From positions 169,918-233,917 of the forward strand of contig CAJJDO010000027.1 of assembly GCA_905183005.1 (NCBI GenBank): a stretch of 64,000 nucleotides of DNA. The letters run 5' to 3'. Origin of the DNA: Paramecium pentaurelia. Its lineage: Eukaryota > Ciliophora > Oligohymenophorea > Peniculida > Parameciidae. The notes under the pieces were generated by a model that ran no database searches, was not told the origin of the DNA, and worked only from the letters and a program-made list of their open reading frames with translations. The position numbers and the translations under genes were made by a program. Shown one piece after another: positions 11,615 through 23,787 of this stretch (positions are counted from its first letter, which is position 1; every line of letters begins with the position of its first letter).

Positions 11615-13437
11615 TCAAATTTCTATACAGGCAATAGATAATTTAGTTTATCTTCTTTCTGCTTTTCTATTTTATAATTGATCCAATTCAGCCAAAGTAT
11701 TTGGTCTAAATTCTTTAATAAATTCATTTAATGGAGTTCCTAATTAATATTTAATTGAATCAGCTTAATCAACAATCTCTTACCAATTATCATATAATTC
11801 TTCTCCCATTTTACCATTGCTTTCTATAGTCATTTCAAAAAGTTTTTCAATTTTACTTAAATAAGTTTCATTTACTCTAATATTTTTAGTAAAACTTGAA
11901 AGTGCATTATATTAATTTTAAGGAGGAAGATCTCTAATTAAATGATGAAATTCCAATTTGTTCTTTTCAAGTTCTCTTTATCTTTTTAAAAAATCTTAAC
12001 TAATTAATTATATTAATAAATATATACTAATAATTACAAATTCTTTAATATCTGATTGGACTGAAATATTTCAACCATACTTTTAAATGAGTAACTATTT
12101 CTTCAGAAAGATCAGTAAATTTATGTTTTTTTTATCTGATAAAAACAATCCAAGGTTCATCTTTAAGTAATTTAAATTCTTAATTTTTTAGATTCTTATC
12201 AAATTCAGCAGATAAAATCCAAGTTAAACATTCAAAAACACTTTTAATAGTATTATCTCTCCATTAATTCACTCCAGTAATTTTAAATAATTTTTTTCTA
12301 GCTTCTTCTCCTTAAGCACGACAATCCTCTAATTCAGACAAAGTTAATGATTAGGCTGAAAAGAAAGTATCAAAATACTCATGACCCACCCAATGATAAG
12401 TAGTTGGAAATGTTAGAGCAGCTTATTCAGTTCTTCTTCTTTATAACTTAGTTTTTGGTTTTACTTTTCTTCTTTATTCTTTCAATTTAATTTCTTCTTA
12501 CATTAATGCAACTTCTTTTAGTTAATAGTCAGATGCATATTTTCTAACAATATCTTGTATTTTAGTTTTTAAGATAGTTCTCCTATATAATTATAATTAA
12601 TAAATGATTACTCATCATTAAAAATGTAATTTTGATTTCCTTCTTCTCTCAATACTTCTTAACTTAAAGGATGTAATTCTTCCATGATTTATTTGTATTT
12701 TTTAGTAAATAATTTTACTTCTTAATGATATCTATCTACAAGTTAATTAAAATGTTTCATTTATTCACAAAGACGAGTCAGGGTTTATTAATTTATCATT
12801 TTTGTTTATTTCTCTGTTTTATGTACATCCAAATATTTCCTTATTAAATTAATTTGGCTATTAATTTTCTCTTCTAAAAATGGTGCCAATCTATAAGCAG
12901 ATCTTAAATAAGTTAAGAATGATGAACAAATGAATGGCCATATTTGTAATTTAAAATCTCCACAGATTCCTGTATCACAAATTATCAGTTATTCTTTTTC
13001 ATCTTAAATAAATTTGTCTTCAATTGCAAAGGCCACTACACTGCCCTAAGTATAAATGAAAGTCAATACAAAAATCATAAGTTTCTTAAGACTTTCTGAT
13101 GCAACTTCTTAATCAAAATTCTCAATTTTACATTCAAATTAAACACTGTCTCCTTTTGAATCATTACATACAAGAGTACACAAATACCATATTTTAAAGG
13201 CATCAATCAAAGTGACATCTTTGTAATGTTGTAATTTGACTATTCTCATCATTAAGTCATAATAAGATACAATCCTTTGTCTAAGTTGCTCAGTAACTTT
13301 AAGAAGATCTTAAGCAACAATTAAAAGCTATAGAATATATTTAGATATACTTTATCTAAGTCAGGTAGAGTGGTCAATTTAAGATCGGCCTCTATTTTTT
13401 AGAATTCATTTATTCTAGATGAAACACTACTTCCCAT
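11615..13437 (-). CDS. unrecognised 570-residue protein, predicted N-myristoylated
   Basis: 570 residues after four introns (12000-12037, 12061-12080, 12583-12611, 13328-13350; 20-38 nt), an exact codon multiple. It starts MGSSVSSRINEF, a good N-myristoylation motif (Gly2, Ser6), suggesting membrane attachment. The body is mostly helical with several conserved-looking Trp/Phe patches (YHWVGHEYFDTFF, EPWIVFIRQKKHKF) and Gln/Lys-rich helices, but no GTPase, kinase or other motif. I first suspected a dynamin-like stalk but found no G motifs. It lies 54 bp downstream of the GPI-type surface protein gene on the same strand. Function unknown. Confidence 0.75.
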
Positions 13438-13491
13438 TATTAATATTATATTTATAGATCTATTTTTTTTTGGATTATATGTTATAATAAT

Positions 13492-16400
13492 TCATAAAAC
13501 TGCTGCAAAAGCAAAGAATCCTGTTATGGTTCCTAATATATATTAATATATTGTTTTATTTGAATTTGTGGAATTACCATTATTGGATCCATTCTCTATT
13601 TTTCTAGAACACTACATACATCTGTTGCTAAGAGGACTCCAAGAATAGGTATAAAATGAATAAGTATAACATTCTTCAGCAGTCAAAGTATTTGCATCAA
13701 TTTAAGAACATTTACCTTGAACCATTTTACAAATGTGATATTTATCATTATTCCAAGTCTTAAAATATTAACATTGTCCTATCTATAGGAAATAAGACAT
13801 ACAGGTATGTTCTTTACAAAGAGATTATTCAGTTGATGATGAATCCCAAAAACATCTATCATTTGCTAAATTACATGCATTTTCATCATTATTTGCTTCA
13901 TTACAAGAATTCATAAGTGAACATGTCTTTGAATTTTAATTCCAAACACAAATACCATCATTTCCTGAAATATTACATGCTACTTAAGTATTGTATTTAG
14001 AGCATTTGTCTTTGAGAACACACTTTTCTCCATCAGAAATACAATCTTTAATTTAATTGCATATATTTTAATTATTGCCTTATTCAATTTCTTAACATTA
14101 TTTTAAACGACAAATTCCTTCATTCCAAAAACAAGGTCCATCAATTCCATTTCTTGAATTACATGTATTTTCATCAATATACATTTAACAACTTTATTTC
14201 TCAATACATTTTTATCCATCTGATGTACAATTTGTTAGTATTTGTGAACATTCTTCATCAGTTTAGAATATAAGATCAGAACATATTTATTCTCTACAAT
14301 TTTAATTTGATTCATCCCATGTACATTTACCATTAGATATTATAGAACCCTTTTCATCATATTGTATACCTTTATTATTAAGATGACAAGAATCTTTAAC
14401 ATTATAATATTCACAAGATGTTAAATCTCTACATCCAGTTTCACCATTAGTTGTACAAAATGAATGAGCTTATTAACATTCTTCATGTGTTAGATAATAG
14501 GCAGAGCTACAATTAAAAAATTTAGAGCATGTTTTAGATTCAGTAGAATGTAATGAAGATACAGATTGGATACATTCTCCATCTGTTCCTGTAACACATC
14601 CTCCATTTACATTTGTACTTCTACATTCAGTTATAGGTACACATTATTATCCATCAGTTGTACAATTAATAGATGCTAATTTACATTCAGCATCAGTCTT
14701 CCATTTAAGACTTTGACATGAATCAAATTAAAAACAAGCACCTTTACCATCTTTAAAATCTTCTATCCATAAACATATTCCATCAATTCCTTTTACACAA
14801 GATATTTTATTTTAATATGATGAACATTCTTATTATTCTATACATTTCCCACTCAAATCTATAGTGCAATCTGCTCTTTTAGTGGAACAACCAAAATATG
14901 ATAATTCTGTAAAATCTGAACAAGTTTGTTTTCTGCATTTAGATGTACTTTGATCCCAAAGACATGCATTTCCATCTTTATCTGTTGTACAAGCATCAAT
15001 CATATCAACATCTTGACATGTACTTTTTTATCTACAACCTCCTCCTTTTTTTAAAGTACATTATGCATCATCTGATTTATAATATTCATTACACTCTTTT
15101 TCTGATTTTAAATAGAGAGGAGCAGATGAACATGATTTATTTATACATTGTTCTTTGATATTATTAATAAATTAATCAACCCATTAACAAGGTTTTCCAA
15201 ATTAATCTGCAATACATTATGATTAATTATTAATCTAAGAACAAGTAGTAATAATTAAGCATTTCTATTCAATCTCATTCCAATAACATTTATTTCCTTA
15301 AGAATCTTTAATACATGCACCTTCAAAATCTATGGCACTACATCTAGTATTTATTTTACAACCTCCTGATTTTTTAGCAATACAATTTGAATTAGGTAAG
15401 TAATTTTCACAAGATTCATTAGTAATCAAATCATTTGTAGCTGTTTCACATGTTTTTGTTATACATCCTATCTAATCTTCAGGTTTTCCAATACATGTAC
15501 TCATAAAAGCTGAGCATTACTCATCCCCTTTTAAATTTTAATCTTCACATTTCTTCTCTGTACAAAAGACTCCATTCCAAATACATGGTTTCCCTTCTGA
15601 ATCCTTTTCACAAAATTCTTCCTTCAAAGCTGATGTACATCCATGATTGGTAGTACATCCTTATCCATTTGTGATACAATTGCTTGATAATTATGAACAT
15701 TATTGATTTGTAATATAAGAAGGAGGAGCATTATCACATAATTTCTCTTTACATTAATCTCCAGTCCAAAAACAATCATTTCCATTAGAATCCTTGATAC
15801 AAGCATCTTCTATCTAAGCATCATGACAACTTAATCTCTATGTGCAACCTCCATTAGCCTTTGTTGTACAATGTGACAAGAATTCCTTACATTATTAATC
15901 AGTCTTTAAAGTTATTAAGGCATTTTCACATGTTTTATCTCTACACTTCCCTTCAGCCCAAAAGCAATCAATACTTTATTATCTATCACTAACACAAGAT
16001 ACAGCACTATCTGCATCAGAACAACGACCTGATTCTACACATCCTCCTCCTATCTTTGTTGTACCTATTTAAATAAGTCTAATATAAATACAAAATTATA
16101 GTTAGGTTCTACACTCTAAGTCACTAATTAATGATTTAGGAAGATCACTGCATTCCTTAACTTATTCACATCTTCTATTTTAAGTATTCCACACACAATA
16201 CTTACCGTTCTTACTTATATCACAAGATTTTTAGTATGTATATGAACTACAATCATCCAATTCAACACATCTTATACCATCTGAAAAGCAATTCTTTGAA
16301 ATCTTTCTACAATCTTCATCTCTATTTTTAACATAAGAAGTGCATCCTGTGAACATTACACATTTATTTTCAAACCATGCACATCCATTTTAATTTGGAC

Positions 16401-16668
16401 ATTCTATTTGACTAAAATGATCACAATATATTGAACTTGATTTTGCCTCTATTTATTTTAGAGGACTTGTTGAAACTATAGTAGATTGATACTGATTTGA
16501 TTCCAAACAGCTCATTTAGATAGAATTCCATCGACACATTCCTCTTAAATTGCAATCTAATTCAGTCGATAGATCTTAACATTTGCATTAATCTCCTATT
16601 GAAATATATTAAGAGGAGACCAATATTTAAAGTAAAATAAAGATGCTCATAACATTTATTGAATTCAT
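13492..16668 (-). CDS. cysteine-rich GPI-type surface protein (Paramecium surface-antigen-like)
   Basis: 1049 residues, one 27-nt intron (16065-16091). It starts with a signal peptide (MNSINVMSIFILLQILVSSQ). It then runs through about 13 degenerate repeats of 60-75 residues, each with regular cysteines and a CxW element (for example GKPCIWNGVFC, GNDCFWTGDQC), the pattern of Paramecium surface-antigen (PSA) domains. It ends with a small-residue linker (NGSNNGNSTNSNKT) and a hydrophobic stretch running to the stop (ILGTITGFFAFAAVL), which reads as a GPI-attachment signal. Classical immobilisation antigens are over twice as long, so this is a shorter member or relative. Membrane-surface location is well supported; antigenic-switch behaviour is only by analogy. 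Confidence 0.85.
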
Positions 16669-16940
16669 TTAATTTTATTGTGAATCATTTATTATAATTA
16701 ACAGTTGCATATAAATCATATAAGATTTTAATATTATTTAAACAACTCTATTTTTCTTTATCATCAATAATATATCTATTGATTTATTTTGTAAATATTC
16801 TATTAATCAATTCTTATCCATTTATATCCATTCATATAAAATTACTATTAGGATAATATTTATAAATGATTTCAACCATAAACATCATATCAAATTGTTT
16901 TTTTTTAAATATTTTTATTATTAATAATAATTTTTTATAT

Positions 16941-17538
16941 ATGTTAAAAAAGAATATTCAATTTATAGGAATATTTGCAAAAGATCAATAATAAGCTTAA
17001 TAATTACTATTGAATCTCACTTAATAAGCACTTTAGTTATTAAATGAATAATATTAGAATGATTAAGAATTAGAAAATATGCTTAAACAACTAAAACAAA
17101 ATTATAAATTTCCTCCTAGTATTCATTTGACATCTCTGTTTGTTGGAAACAATCCAAAAAATCTAAAATCTTAAGCCTTTACTGAATTTAAAGAGAATTT
17201 AGATTAAGACATCATTATTGATGCTATTGCTATTAGTCCAAATAATATTGTGACAGCCATTTCGAATCATAATTATTAAATACCATTAACAAATAAGGTA
17301 TATATAATATATATATATATTTAAGTATTCTCATGTAACTACATTACTTGGATCATGGAAACCTAAAGATTCCAATCAATTATTGGAGGAAGTCTTTAAA
17401 GAAATCTCTTATGAAGAAATGTAAAAGTAAATAGAAGACAATAAATTTTGGAAAATATAATTATTTTAAGGACATATAGCTTATGTAATCTAATTGAAAT
17501 AAAAAATTATAATCCCTGGTATTTGTAAAATGCATTGA
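16941..17538 (+). CDS. 2H phosphoesterase-like protein
   Basis: 189 residues, one 28-nt intron (17298-17325) ending in AAG. After a coiled-coil-like leader (residues 1-50), two His-x-Thr motifs stand about 75 residues apart: SIHLTSLFVG and YSHVTTLLGSW. This is the signature of the 2H phosphoesterase superfamily, which includes tRNA-ligase phosphodiesterases and 2'-5' RNA ligase-like proteins; a following VIQLKQKIIIPG strand fits the fold. The likely activity would be opening 2',3'-cyclic phosphates, but the subfamily is not resolved. The fold assignment rests on the two motifs only. Confidence 0.6.
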
Positions 17539-17585
17539 GTATTTATATATATATATATATAAATTTAATAATTTGTTTAAATTAT

Positions 17586-18231
17586 ATGAATACAAGGCAT
17601 GACCATTAAGATAATGAGAAGTCCTTGTTTTAGGAACACTCAAAATATTTGCCTCCATTCTTTGCTGAGAATATTTTATATTTAGAAATGGAAGTGGAAT
17701 GTAATAATGTTACAATTGAAGTAGTCAATTAATTATTAGAATTGTATAGAGTAATATTTATTAATCTAATATAGATTGGTGTAGAATATTTCGAATCAAT
17801 AAAAAACAATAAGTTTTTGATTTTCAAAAATAAAACTTAATAATTATTGATGAGAGGAACTGTTAATTAATGCATGAATGTTGCATATGAAGAATTGAAA
17901 CATGAAACAGCATTAAAGAAATCTAAACATCTTTAAAGTCATGACATTCTTCCTCCTCCATCTCCAAAAGTCATTATTCCTTAAAAATCCTAAAAATAAT
18001 AAGAATTAGAAAATTAACTAAAATACATTAAAGAATAAGATTAAAAGTTGTAAGTGAATCAACTTTTAGAATTTCATGGTTTTGAATCCTAGAGAGTGAC
18101 AAGAATGCATAATAAGTTCTAATATTCATATTACTTATCATAGAGCTTTATAAGAATAATAAGATCAAGTATAAATACGATTGTAAAGACGAAGATAATA
18201 ATCTGTCAAAATCAAAGGATAAAAAGAATGA
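17586..18231 (+). CDS. unrecognised small protein
   Basis: 197 residues after two introns (17751-17774, 18116-18143), an exact codon multiple. It starts MNTRHDHQDNEKSLF. Residues about 30-110 contain a compact hydrophobic part (KYLPPFFAENILYLEMEVEC, VEYFESIKNNKFLIFK), then a proline patch (ILPPPSPKVIIP) and a Gln/Lys coiled-coil tail. No family recognised. It starts 47 bp after the 2H gene on the same strand. The 3' end depends on the second intron; without it the frame still stays open for a while. Confidence 0.55.
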
Positions 18232-18318
18232 CTCATTTACTTATATATATATATATCTATCAAAAATATTTATTTAATTCCTATGATTTAATTTATAAAT
18301 AATATTAACGTTAAAACT

Positions 18319-19364
18319 ATGAATCAATTCTCTAATTACTTATTACAATACTAAACAAAAAAAGTGTTTTCAATCTACTAACATTAATATAACAGTAAAT
18401 CCCCTTAAGTAAGAAAGTAATTTCATACAAATATCAATCCTAAATGCAGTCCAAAAGAATAAAAATAAATAACTTAATTTAAATGTTAAGATTATTAATT
18501 AAAAAATTAATTACAACCTATTATATTATCTCCATCAACCTAAAAAACAAATAATACAAATAAAATAAAAGGAAAAGAAAATAATAATAATTAATTAAAT
18601 GTAAATAATATTTTTTAACCTTCCATAACATCTATTCAATTAAAAAGTCCTTAAAATTTCAGACAAAATCCATATAATGTTAAATAACCAACACCTGAAT
18701 TTTAAAGTAAGTAGTAAACTTAAGTATTGAGATTATCAAATTCAAGATTAAATTTCCGATTTGTAATTTCAAAACAAGAATCATAAGAATAAGACTCAAA
18801 TATAGAATATTTAAATTAATAAGTCAATTATGAATCATCTTAGTAATCTCCAATAGATTTTTCAAAAAATGATGATTTACTATGTGATTCATTTAGAAAA
18901 TCAAGATCTTTCAATATATAAGCATTTGATAGTACAGAATTAGAGAAAACTTACAATTAATAAAATAATATAATAGGATCTTCTAAGAATGATATTATAA
19001 ATAAAAAGAAATTCTCTCAGCCTACAATATAAACTGAAGGTACTCAAAGAACAATGGAAGATGATAGTATTATTAAAGTATAGACAATGAAATAAGTAAA
19101 AACTATTGGGGGTTATTAGAATATTGATATTTAAAGTATGTAATTAAGAACTGAATTTACTGATATTGTAATAAAGATGAGTATTCTATTTAGGATTCTT
19201 AAAGAAGTAAAAGTACTTTTTGTGATGAAAGAGTAAGAAATTGTAGTAGTTTTAGAAATAATGTTGTGACTCCTAGAAAAATGTAATAAAATTAAATAAG
19301 TATATATATTTATTAAAATTAAGGTTTTTTAATGTATAAGAATAGATTGGAAAGAAAATAATGA
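18319..19364 (+). CDS. low-complexity Asn/Ser/Gln-rich protein
   Basis: 339 residues with one 26-nt intron (19168-19193). Composition is dominated by Asn, Gln, Ser and Lys with short proline-containing motifs (SPKEQKQ, PSITSIQLKSPQ), so it is probably largely disordered. The end carries RVRNCSSFRNNVVTPRKM. No domain is recognised. It is convergent with the next minus-strand gene, 49 bp apart. Moderate confidence: the single long frame and its intron-restored C-terminus are the evidence. Confidence 0.6.
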
Positions 19365-19413
19365 AATTCTTTTTTTAGTTATATAAGATTTTTAATCATT
19401 ACAAATAAAATTA

Positions 19414-20379
19414 TCATTAATAAAGTCTAGGCTATTATCGTTATCTTTCTCTTATATAATGTGAATTAGGTAAATCGAATCTAACTTTTCTGGATTCTTA
19501 TTATTAAGTTCTGAATGAATCATTATTTTTTTATTTTTTTTTTAATACACTTCTAATGGTAACACTTTTTTAGTCATCAAACAGATCAGCAGTGCGTGAT
19601 CTATTCTTTAATTATTATTAATCTGTAATTACAGATAAGGACTGTTTATTCGAAATAGGTCCAATACTAACTTAAGTTATAGGATGTGAGATTTTTGTAG
19701 GAGAACTATCTCTGGAGATTGAAGGATGTTAATTTAATAATGGATTAGACATGGTTTGATTATGTGAGACTTCTAAAGCAGTTGTTGTAGGTGTCTTCAT
19801 AGAAGCACTAGGATCTTTAATTGACTGAATTTAATCTAAACTTTATTTATTTTCTAAATTCTTCTTTGAATTTTAAAAATGAGGAGATTCTATTTTAATA
19901 TCACTTGTATTATGTAATTTTTCAATGACTTCTTGAATTTACAAGTCCTAATTTTCTTATTTGAAATAAATCTATCCTATCTTAAAAGTTTGATCTCTTA
20001 TTTTATGTTTTTTATTATTGTCTTATTAACTATGGTCTGTTGGTATATTACATTCTTAGGACATTAAATATCTTTCTATAGAATTTGGAGATTTATTAGT
20101 AGCTTTGCGATAAGTTGAGAATTTAGTTTTATTTTAAGAACCACTAGAATTAGATTAAGCAGGAGATCCATCTCTATTTTTCTGATTATCAAAACGATTA
20201 GATCTTCTTTATTTATCTGTGTTTTTATTGTTTAACATTTATTCTTAAGTAATTATTCTTCTTCTTCTAATCTCTCTTGTTTGTTCCTCAAGCATTATAG
20301 TATTTTCACTTCCACATTAACAACCAAATCTACCTTCTTAACATGTACATCTACAATATTTTACTTAGCAAGTACCCAT
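19414..20379 (-). CDS. Cys-rich N-terminus, disordered protein
   Basis: Intronless, 321 residues. It starts MGTCQVKYCRCTCQEG and continues with five further Cys in the first 30 residues (FGCQCG): possible zinc-binding or palmitoylation site, with Gly2 also allowing myristoylation. The rest is Ser/Gln/Arg-rich and low complexity with many SP/TP sites (NKSPNS, SRDSSPTKI), suggesting regulation by phosphorylation. No known family. It begins only 29 bp after the stop of the next upstream minus-strand gene. Confidence 0.6.
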
Positions 20380-20408
20380 TTATATTGAAATAAATATTAC
20401 ATATAAGA

Positions 20409-21218
20409 TCAATTTTTTTATATATTTTCTATCAATTTAAGAGTTTAGACACAATCCATTTTTGCTTCCTTTCCAGGTTTAATGCACAAAATAAGAATTC
20501 CTTTATCTTTTTTATCTCTAATGAATCCCTACATTCCTCGACATACAAGAACATGTTAGTCACTCTAGGCAATTAATTAATAATTCTTAGATTGAGTTTT
20601 GATACTTTTAATAGTTGATTTTAAATCATCATTGACTTAAACATTTAATTATTTATCAACTTGATCTGTTTAGATGAATAATTTAAAATTTTTAGGCATA
20701 ACTTTTTTAATGAGTTCTAAAAACAATTTTTATTTGCCACTATGATTCAATCCTATTATAGTAGTTTATTTTGCTATAGGAACATCATTTGAACTACTCA
20801 ATACTGGTTATTTCATATAATAATATTTTAGAGAATGTACAGTTCCATCTTAATTTAATTTCTTGACTTCAATTCTTTAAGGAGTCATCAATTTGATCTC
20901 ATCATTCAATCTATTAGCAATAGGAAAGTATAAATATGGTTATTATACAATTGATTAATGACTGGATTGAGTGGCAATCCTACTATCATTAATTGGCTTT
21001 GATTCATAGTGATTTATAAAGCTTTTTAAACTATTTAAGTATTCTCTGGCTGCCTTTGGTGACATTGCTTATCGTAATGTAGGAGATTAATATTGAGACA
21101 CAATTGATTAATCATTTACTTTTTCTTAAGGTCTATTCTATCTTGTTAAAGGAGTTTTAGTGATAATTTAACCATATGGAGATTTTATTAAGGAAGTTTA
21201 GCTGTTACTATAATACAT
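20409..21218 (-). CDS. unrecognised protein
   Basis: Intronless, 269 residues, starting MYYSNSQTSLIKSPYGQ. The N-terminal half is Ser/Gln-rich; the C-terminal half is folded-looking, with a repeated beta/alpha rhythm (TTIIGLNHSGKQKLFLELI, KNFKLFIQTDQ, QHVLVCRGMQGFIRDKKDKG, GILILCIKPG). No catalytic motif is recognised. It is followed after 29 bp by another gene on the same strand; I considered one gene split by an intron but no GT-AG pair removes the TGA and keeps both frames. Confidence 0.6.
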
Positions 21219-21311
21219 TATTATTATTATAACAGATATTAAAAATATTCTTAACAAATATATTTATAAGATTTATAACAATTTAATTAATTAACAGATT
21301 AAATAAAAATT

Positions 21312-22233
21312 ATGAATAATTCAAGATCAACTAAAGGAACCAACAATCTTCCAGTTTAAACAGGAGATATAGAAGAATACATGTAATATTCTTAATTAAT
21401 CATAGATAAATATTGTATGATCATTAAAAGAGTTGTGAAAAGGCTGGAAAATATTTAGAAGCTGATCAAGCAAAAAAGAGACTTGCTGAGTTAAAAAAAG
21501 AATTAGATCAAAAGAATAAATATGAAGTTAAAGATAGACATACAAATGAAAAATAAGAGATTGAAAAAGCTCATCTTGATGAATTTAATCAATTTAACGA
21601 ATTCTGGGATTAAAAAATGGCTGAATTTGATTAAGAAGCTTAAAGAGTTAAAGAATAAGTCTTATAAAGACATGATGAAGAATTAAAATAATTTACAGAT
21701 GAATTAGAGAACTCTATTCCAGTCAAACCAAAAGACTCTGCTGAATTACTTAGTTTGAGAAAGACTGAAGAATCATTAGCAAGATAAGAGAAGTAATTAA
21801 ATTCATTTCTATATATAGTTATTAAGAAGCTCATCTTACTCAATAAAGAATACTTTCTATGGAGAGAGATGAATATGAAAAATGGAATGCTTCAAGAACT
21901 ACCAAAATCAGAAATCTAATCTCTTAACTTAAATTAAAATAAACTAATGAATTAGGTGCTTTGTAATAAAGAATTCTATCTGGATAGGAAGAATAAAGAA
22001 AAATTAGATCTTAAGAATTGGAGAAGTATTTTTATAATATTTAAAATAATAGATTACTTTAGAAATATTAGAATGTAAGAAAGGAATTAACTAGTTAATA
22101 AAACTAGGAGATTACAAGACTTGATAAAACTATGAAAAATCAATCAATTATGTAATAATCTAGAATGAATTCATCAAAAATGATCAACTCTTAAATGAAA
22201 AAAGGAGATGAAGAAAACTTCTATATAAAATGA
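21312..22233 (+). CDS. coiled-coil protein, possibly ciliary
   Basis: 290 residues, two introns (21383-21405, 21793-21818), exact codon multiple. After a short Ser/Thr leader the whole protein is charged helix: YDHQKSCEKAGKYLEADQAK, RLAELKKELDQ, HLDEFNQFNEFWDQKMAEF, MERDEYEKWNASRTTKI. Such a dense heptad protein with conserved-looking Trp and YLEA(D/E)QAK segments resembles axonemal and basal-body proteins, but I cannot name a homologue. It is divergent from the preceding minus gene (93 bp). Confidence 0.7.
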
Positions 22234-22708
22234 TTATTAATACCTATATATATATATATAACTTAATATTAAATATTAAATTAGATAACAAGACAATTTA
22301 GTTTTTAATATTAGATACTAAATTATTTATTTTTTATTCTATTTTTATTATCAACAAAAATTTATCAATTTTTTACTTAGTACTTATTTTCTGAATGAAC
22401 TTACTTTCTATTAAATCATTTTCTATTAAAATTTTTAATTTTTTTTCTTCTATTTATTTTAAGAAAAGGATTTTGTTTCAATCTTTTTGTTACATTTATT
22501 ATTAATTAAAATTCAATAATTGACTTATTGTTATTTATATTTTTAACAAAATAAAAGTAGATAGTCAATAGGTTGATTATTGTTGTAAATAAAGATTTAA
22601 TTTAATTTGAACTAAAAAATTTAATTAGTAAAGATTAAATTTTTGTATTAATAATATTATAATTATTTGTTTAATCAGATAATTAATCATATCTTATCAT
22701 ATCAATAT
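22234..22708. other. intergenic region between convergent genes
   Basis: About 475 bp, T/A-rich, containing short TA tracts; no gene signal. Confidence 0.5.
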
Positions 22709-23423
22709 TCATTAACAACCTGGACATTTATAATTTTCAATTTATTCTGCTTCTTCTGATTTAATATTAACACAATCTAAATGGAACCATTCTCCACATG
22801 TTTCACATTAAATCATTTATATATCTGGGTTCTAAGGCATTCTACAAACACATGATTTTGGCCATTCAGTAACTTTAGGCATTGGTTCCATTGTTTTAAG
22901 ATCTATAGCTGCTCTACTAAAGAATTTAGTTTCTTCTACATATTCTAATTGTGTATATTGATCAAATGACATCACTTCAATGGGACTTTATAATTTATTA
23001 GCTGCTAAAAATTCTACATGAGTAGAAAAAAACAATTCTTTAATAGAAATATATTTCATAAACTTTTTATCTAAATTTAAATCTTATTTTGTGTAATACC
23101 TAAAATTAAAAATATGAAAATACCATTGAATTTAGATCACAGGAACATGCTATTCATTTTAATCTTTAAAGCTATATATCTTAATTAGTTTTCCAGAGTA
23201 AACATCATTATTATTGGCACAAACAGCAACATCTTATTTCAATCTGAAGATTTAATTCTTAATTTTTATAGAATTATATTGTTTTAATCTAAGATAAATA
23301 AATAAAGTAGTTTTACTTGCATGGTTCTTTTTTAGAAATGAGTTAGATGAGTGTAGAGTATTTTTATTCTTTAATTAATTCATCTATCTTTTTTTACGAT
23401 AGAATAGAATTGTCTTCTTTCAT
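22709..23423 (-). CDS. BAH-PHD chromatin reader
   Basis: 220 residues, two introns (23100-23123, 23289-23316). The N-terminal part reads as a BAH domain: DVAVCANNNDVYSGKLIKIY, then PVIQIQWYYTKQDL and KELFFSTHVEFL, with the WYY position typical of BAH aromatic cages. The C-terminal 50 residues are a PHD finger (CVCRMP...MIQCETCGEWFHLDCV...YKCPGC) with full Cys4-His-Cys3 spacing. The BAH-PHD order is that of the plant SHL/EBS type histone readers, which bind methylated H3. Complete, with the PHD at the very C-terminus. Confidence 0.9.
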
Positions 23424-23787
23424 AATATTAATTATTATTTCTAAGCAATAAGTCCTTTCTAACAAATCAAAGTCCTGAATATATTTTGAATCATTATATA
23501 TTAATTAAAAAAAAGTATGGAATTTATTATTATATATATATTAAGATTTAATATTTATCTTTATTAATTTTAATTACAACATTTAAATATATATATATAT
23601 ATTATATAGTAATGATTAAATACAATAATTTATCCTATTTACATGATTATTAATTATATAAATTATTAACTTAGTTAAATATTTGTAAGATAGTGTTCAA
23701 TCAATAAATTAGTTTAAAAAAAAGAATAATAAAAAAATCAGTTATATTAATCTAATTTAATTATTTATATATATATTTAATATAAAA
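23424..23787. other. divergent intergenic region
   Basis: About 360 bp between BAH-PHD (minus) and the SWIM/RING gene (plus), with TA runs near 23530 and 23590. Presumably holds both promoters. Confidence 0.5.

Noticed and set aside
11615..13437. Dynamin or other GTPase
   Set aside because: Helical body looked dynamin-like at first but no P-loop, switch or TKxD motif is present.
19414..21218. One gene split by an intron
   Set aside because: No GT-AG pair of plausible length removes the TGA at 20409-20411 and joins both frames; two tandem genes fit exactly.
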